DNA of 64,000 bases from Ruegeria sp. SCSIO 43209 (lineage in GTDB: Bacteria; Pseudomonadota; Alphaproteobacteria; Rhodobacterales; Rhodobacteraceae). The stretch spans positions 1 to 64,000 of the forward strand of contig NZ_CP065361.1 in assembly GCF_019904295.1 (NCBI RefSeq), read 5' to 3'. The notes below the pieces were generated by a model. That model saw nothing but the letters and a program-made list of their open reading frames with translations. It was not told where the DNA came from and did not search any database. Shown here one piece after another: positions 62,255 through 64,000 of the stretch; the first letter of the stretch is position 1; every line of letters begins with the position of its first letter. The translations under genes and the position numbers were made by a program.

Positions 62255-64000
62255 ATGCCATTCGCTAATTTGGCAATGTTTATCTTGGTCTCAAGCTGGG
62301 AAAACTGTGCATACCAGAAAAAACCTGTATGCTTCAAGGTCGCAACTTCTGAATTATTGGCGGTATATTTGGCTACGAAAACGAAGAGAATACGCAGGCT
62401 CAGCACTTCTGAGGCGTCGCCTGGTTCGGCGAAAGCAGCGTCCAGAGCTGGTTCTAATGCAGGCCGGGGCTTTCGTTACCAAGATGCCGTTTCCGCTTGG
62501 TTGGCGGTAGAAATTTGGGCTGGACAACGAGCTCCAGCAATCGTGATTCCGGAAGGTGGTGACGATGTTGAGCTCCGTGGCGATTCAACGCGCTTTGTCC
62601 AAGTGAAGAGCCGACGTGAGCACCTTGGAGACTATACAGAAGGCGAAACAGTCGGGCACATAGAAGATCTGTGGAATCGGGCGCTTGGCTCTGCACCGCG
62701 GCCGCAGCAACTGGAACTCGTTGTTGAGCGGGAGGTGACGGGCCTGGGGCCCCTCGACGACCATCCCGCCGTCCGCTCAATCGAAGGTCCGATCAGCACC
62801 AGACTTTCGAAGTTCAACGGGGCATCTGATCTTCTCCCAAGAACATCGATCGTCGTGGCGACCTCGCCGCAGGAATGGGCGATCAAGCTGATCGTAGATC
62901 GGCTGAACTGCGCCCCGATCGCAGCCCAGATGTGCTTTGCCGATCTGCTCTTCCGCGTGGGCACCTTGGCAGACGCCAATGGCCGGTTGGCACCGGACAA
63001 CTATCGTGGCCTTTCGATCTCTGACACGGAAGCATCAATCCGCGATGTCCTGGCCGCGATCGACATTGACGCGATCGAACTCGCTCTCAGGGATGGCGTC
63101 TGCGAACCAGTCGATTTTCTCACGCCTCTCAACGATCCGAACTTCTATCTCGGGGTCGATGTAGAACCTGGTCACATCGCGGCAGGTTTGGTGGCCGAAC
63201 GCCCCCGAACCAGGTCGGCTTTGCTGGAAGGTATTGAACAACGCCGGGCAGCGTTGATCGTTGGACCATCTGGGGCCGGAAAATCCGCTTTGATGTGGGA
63301 AGCTGCCAACACGCTGCGCCATACGGTTCGGTGGCTCCGTATCCGTCGTTTGAGCGCGGCGGATATTCCATCTCTGCGCCAGTTGGTCCGAACGTTTCGC
63401 GCTTCAGAAGACAGTCCCCTGGGCTTTGTCATGGATGATGTCGGTCGAAATGGGCCGGAAAGCTGGGGCGCCTTGCTCAAAGAAGTGATGTCCGTGCCTG
63501 GCGTGGTCCTGCTCGGCTCGGTCCGGGAAGAAGATGTCACGCTGATTGCCGAGCGCGCACGTGCAGCCGAAGTACGCGCCGATACCGATGATGAACTCGC
63601 AGAACGACTCTGGGGAGAACTGCGCGAAGCTGGAAAGACGAACTGGGCGGGTTGGCGCGAGCCGTGGAAGACGAGCAACGGCCTTCTTCTCGAATATGTC
63701 CATGTCCTGACGCGCGGAAAGAGGATGCGCGAACTCCTCGCCGATCAAGTCGCGGCCAGAGTTTCAGATCCGAAGCGTTCCCTCGAACTTGATGTTTTGC
63801 GATCCGGCGCTTGGGCAGGCGCAGCGAATGCTGAAGTTGATGCATCGCGATTGGCGCGCTCGCTCTCAGTCAGTGAGGCCGATCTGTCGCGCGCGCTACA
63901 GCGCCTCATCGAGGAACATCTGGTCCGCTCGCCTGCTCCGGGCGCTGTCACCGGCCTACACAAGCTTCGATCCGAAGAATTGTTGCAGCTCACACATCAG
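62255..64000 (+). CDS. Large nuclease-STAND ATPase, probable defence protein, 3' end beyond window
   Basis: An open frame from just after the IS110 end to the window edge, at least 580 residues. ATG 62255 gives the longest protein but lacks a ribosome site; TTG 62369 is another candidate. The family-like sequence starts GSNAGRGFRYQDAVSAWLAV, followed by a probable PD-(D/E)xK nuclease core (DDVELRG, then FVQVKSRREHLGDY). A P-loop ATPase follows (RAALIVGPSGAGKSALMWEA, about residue 335; Walker B LGFVMDDVGRNGPES), then a winged-helix-like stretch (LSVSEADLSRALQRLIEEHL). Nuclease plus STAND ATPase is a common phage-sensing design; the role is inferred from this and the abiE neighbours. Confidence 0.75.
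   Translation, partial: MPFANLAMFILVSSWENCAYQKKPVCFKVATSELLAVYLATKTKRIRRLSTSEASPGSAKAASRAGSNAGRGFRYQDAVSAWLAVEIWAGQRAPAIVIPEGGDDVELRGDSTRFVQVKSRREHLGDYTEGETVGHIEDLWNRALGSAPRPQQLELVVEREVTGLGPLDDHPAVRSIEGPISTRLSKFNGASDLLPRTSIVVATSPQEWAIKLIVDRLNCAPIAAQMCFADLLFRVGTLADANGRLAPDNYRGLSISDTEASIRDVLAAIDIDAIELALRDGVCEPVDFLTPLNDPNFYLGVDVEPGHIAAGLVAERPRTRSALLEGIEQRRAALIVGPSGAGKSALMWEAANTLRHTVRWLRIRRLSAADIPSLRQLVRTFRASEDSPLGFVMDDVGRNGPESWGALLKEVMSVPGVVLLGSVREEDVTLIAERARAAEVRADTDDELAERLWGELREAGKTNWAGWREPWKTSNGLLLEYVHVLTRGKRMRELLADQVAARVSDPKRSLELDVLRSGAWAGAANAEVDASRLARSLSVSEADLSRALQRLIEEHLVRSPAPGAVTGLHKLRSEELLQLTHQ

Overview
This window looks like part of a large conjugative repABC-type plasmid from an alphaproteobacterium, most likely the Rhodobacteraceae/Roseobacter group. 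The evidence is a RepA-type partition ATPase at the left edge, a GC-rich backbone, a minus-strand block of small DUF genes ending in a ParB-like protein, a VirB-type secretion operon, a MOBP-like relaxase, and electron-transfer genes that read like Rhodobacteraceae chromosomal copies. No rRNA, tRNA or CRISPR array was seen.

Layout. 1-13.0 kb is backbone on the minus strand: repA (cut by the window edge), a DUF2493 protein, a Toprim protein, a very large methyltransferase/strawberry-notch helicase (frameshifted), a parDE toxin-antitoxin pair, five small conserved proteins and a ParB-like gene split in two. An IS3 element (13.0-14.3 kb) separates this from a catabolic island at 14.4-31.7 kb. 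The transfer region runs 32-44.6 kb: an Xre regulator, then virB1-virB11. An IS110 element and unrelated cargo (AraC regulator, serine hydrolase, DUF6880 gene) lie at 44.6-50.1 kb. Coupling protein virD4, relaxase, relaxosome accessory gene and a probable oriT follow at 50.1-55.2 kb. From 57.3 kb to the right edge there is a defence-type region: an AbiE toxin-antitoxin pair, a second truncated AbiE-like pair, another IS110 element, and the start of a large nuclease-ATPase that runs off the window.

The catabolic island is the most coherent system. Its genes can be ordered into a full route: cyclic alcohol (short-chain dehydrogenase) to cyclic ketone, Baeyer-Villiger monooxygenase to lactone, alpha/beta hydrolase to omega-hydroxy acid, iron-dependent alcohol dehydrogenase and aldehyde dehydrogenase to dicarboxylate, family III CoA-transferase to the CoA ester, acyl-CoA dehydrogenase with its own EtfAB, a bifunctional hydratase/3-hydroxyacyl-CoA dehydrogenase, and a PcaF-like thiolase. 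The monooxygenase is very similar to known cyclohexanone monooxygenases, so cyclohexanol/cyclohexanone to adipate to succinyl-CoA plus acetyl-CoA is the leading interpretation. IclR and AraC regulators lie inside the island.

A caution runs through the window. Many backbone and transfer genes (helicase, parB, virB2, virB10, virD4, relaxase, DUF6880 gene) carry single-base indels at short homopolymers, while every catabolic gene is intact. This may be real decay of transfer functions or local sequencing/assembly error; the sequence alone cannot decide.
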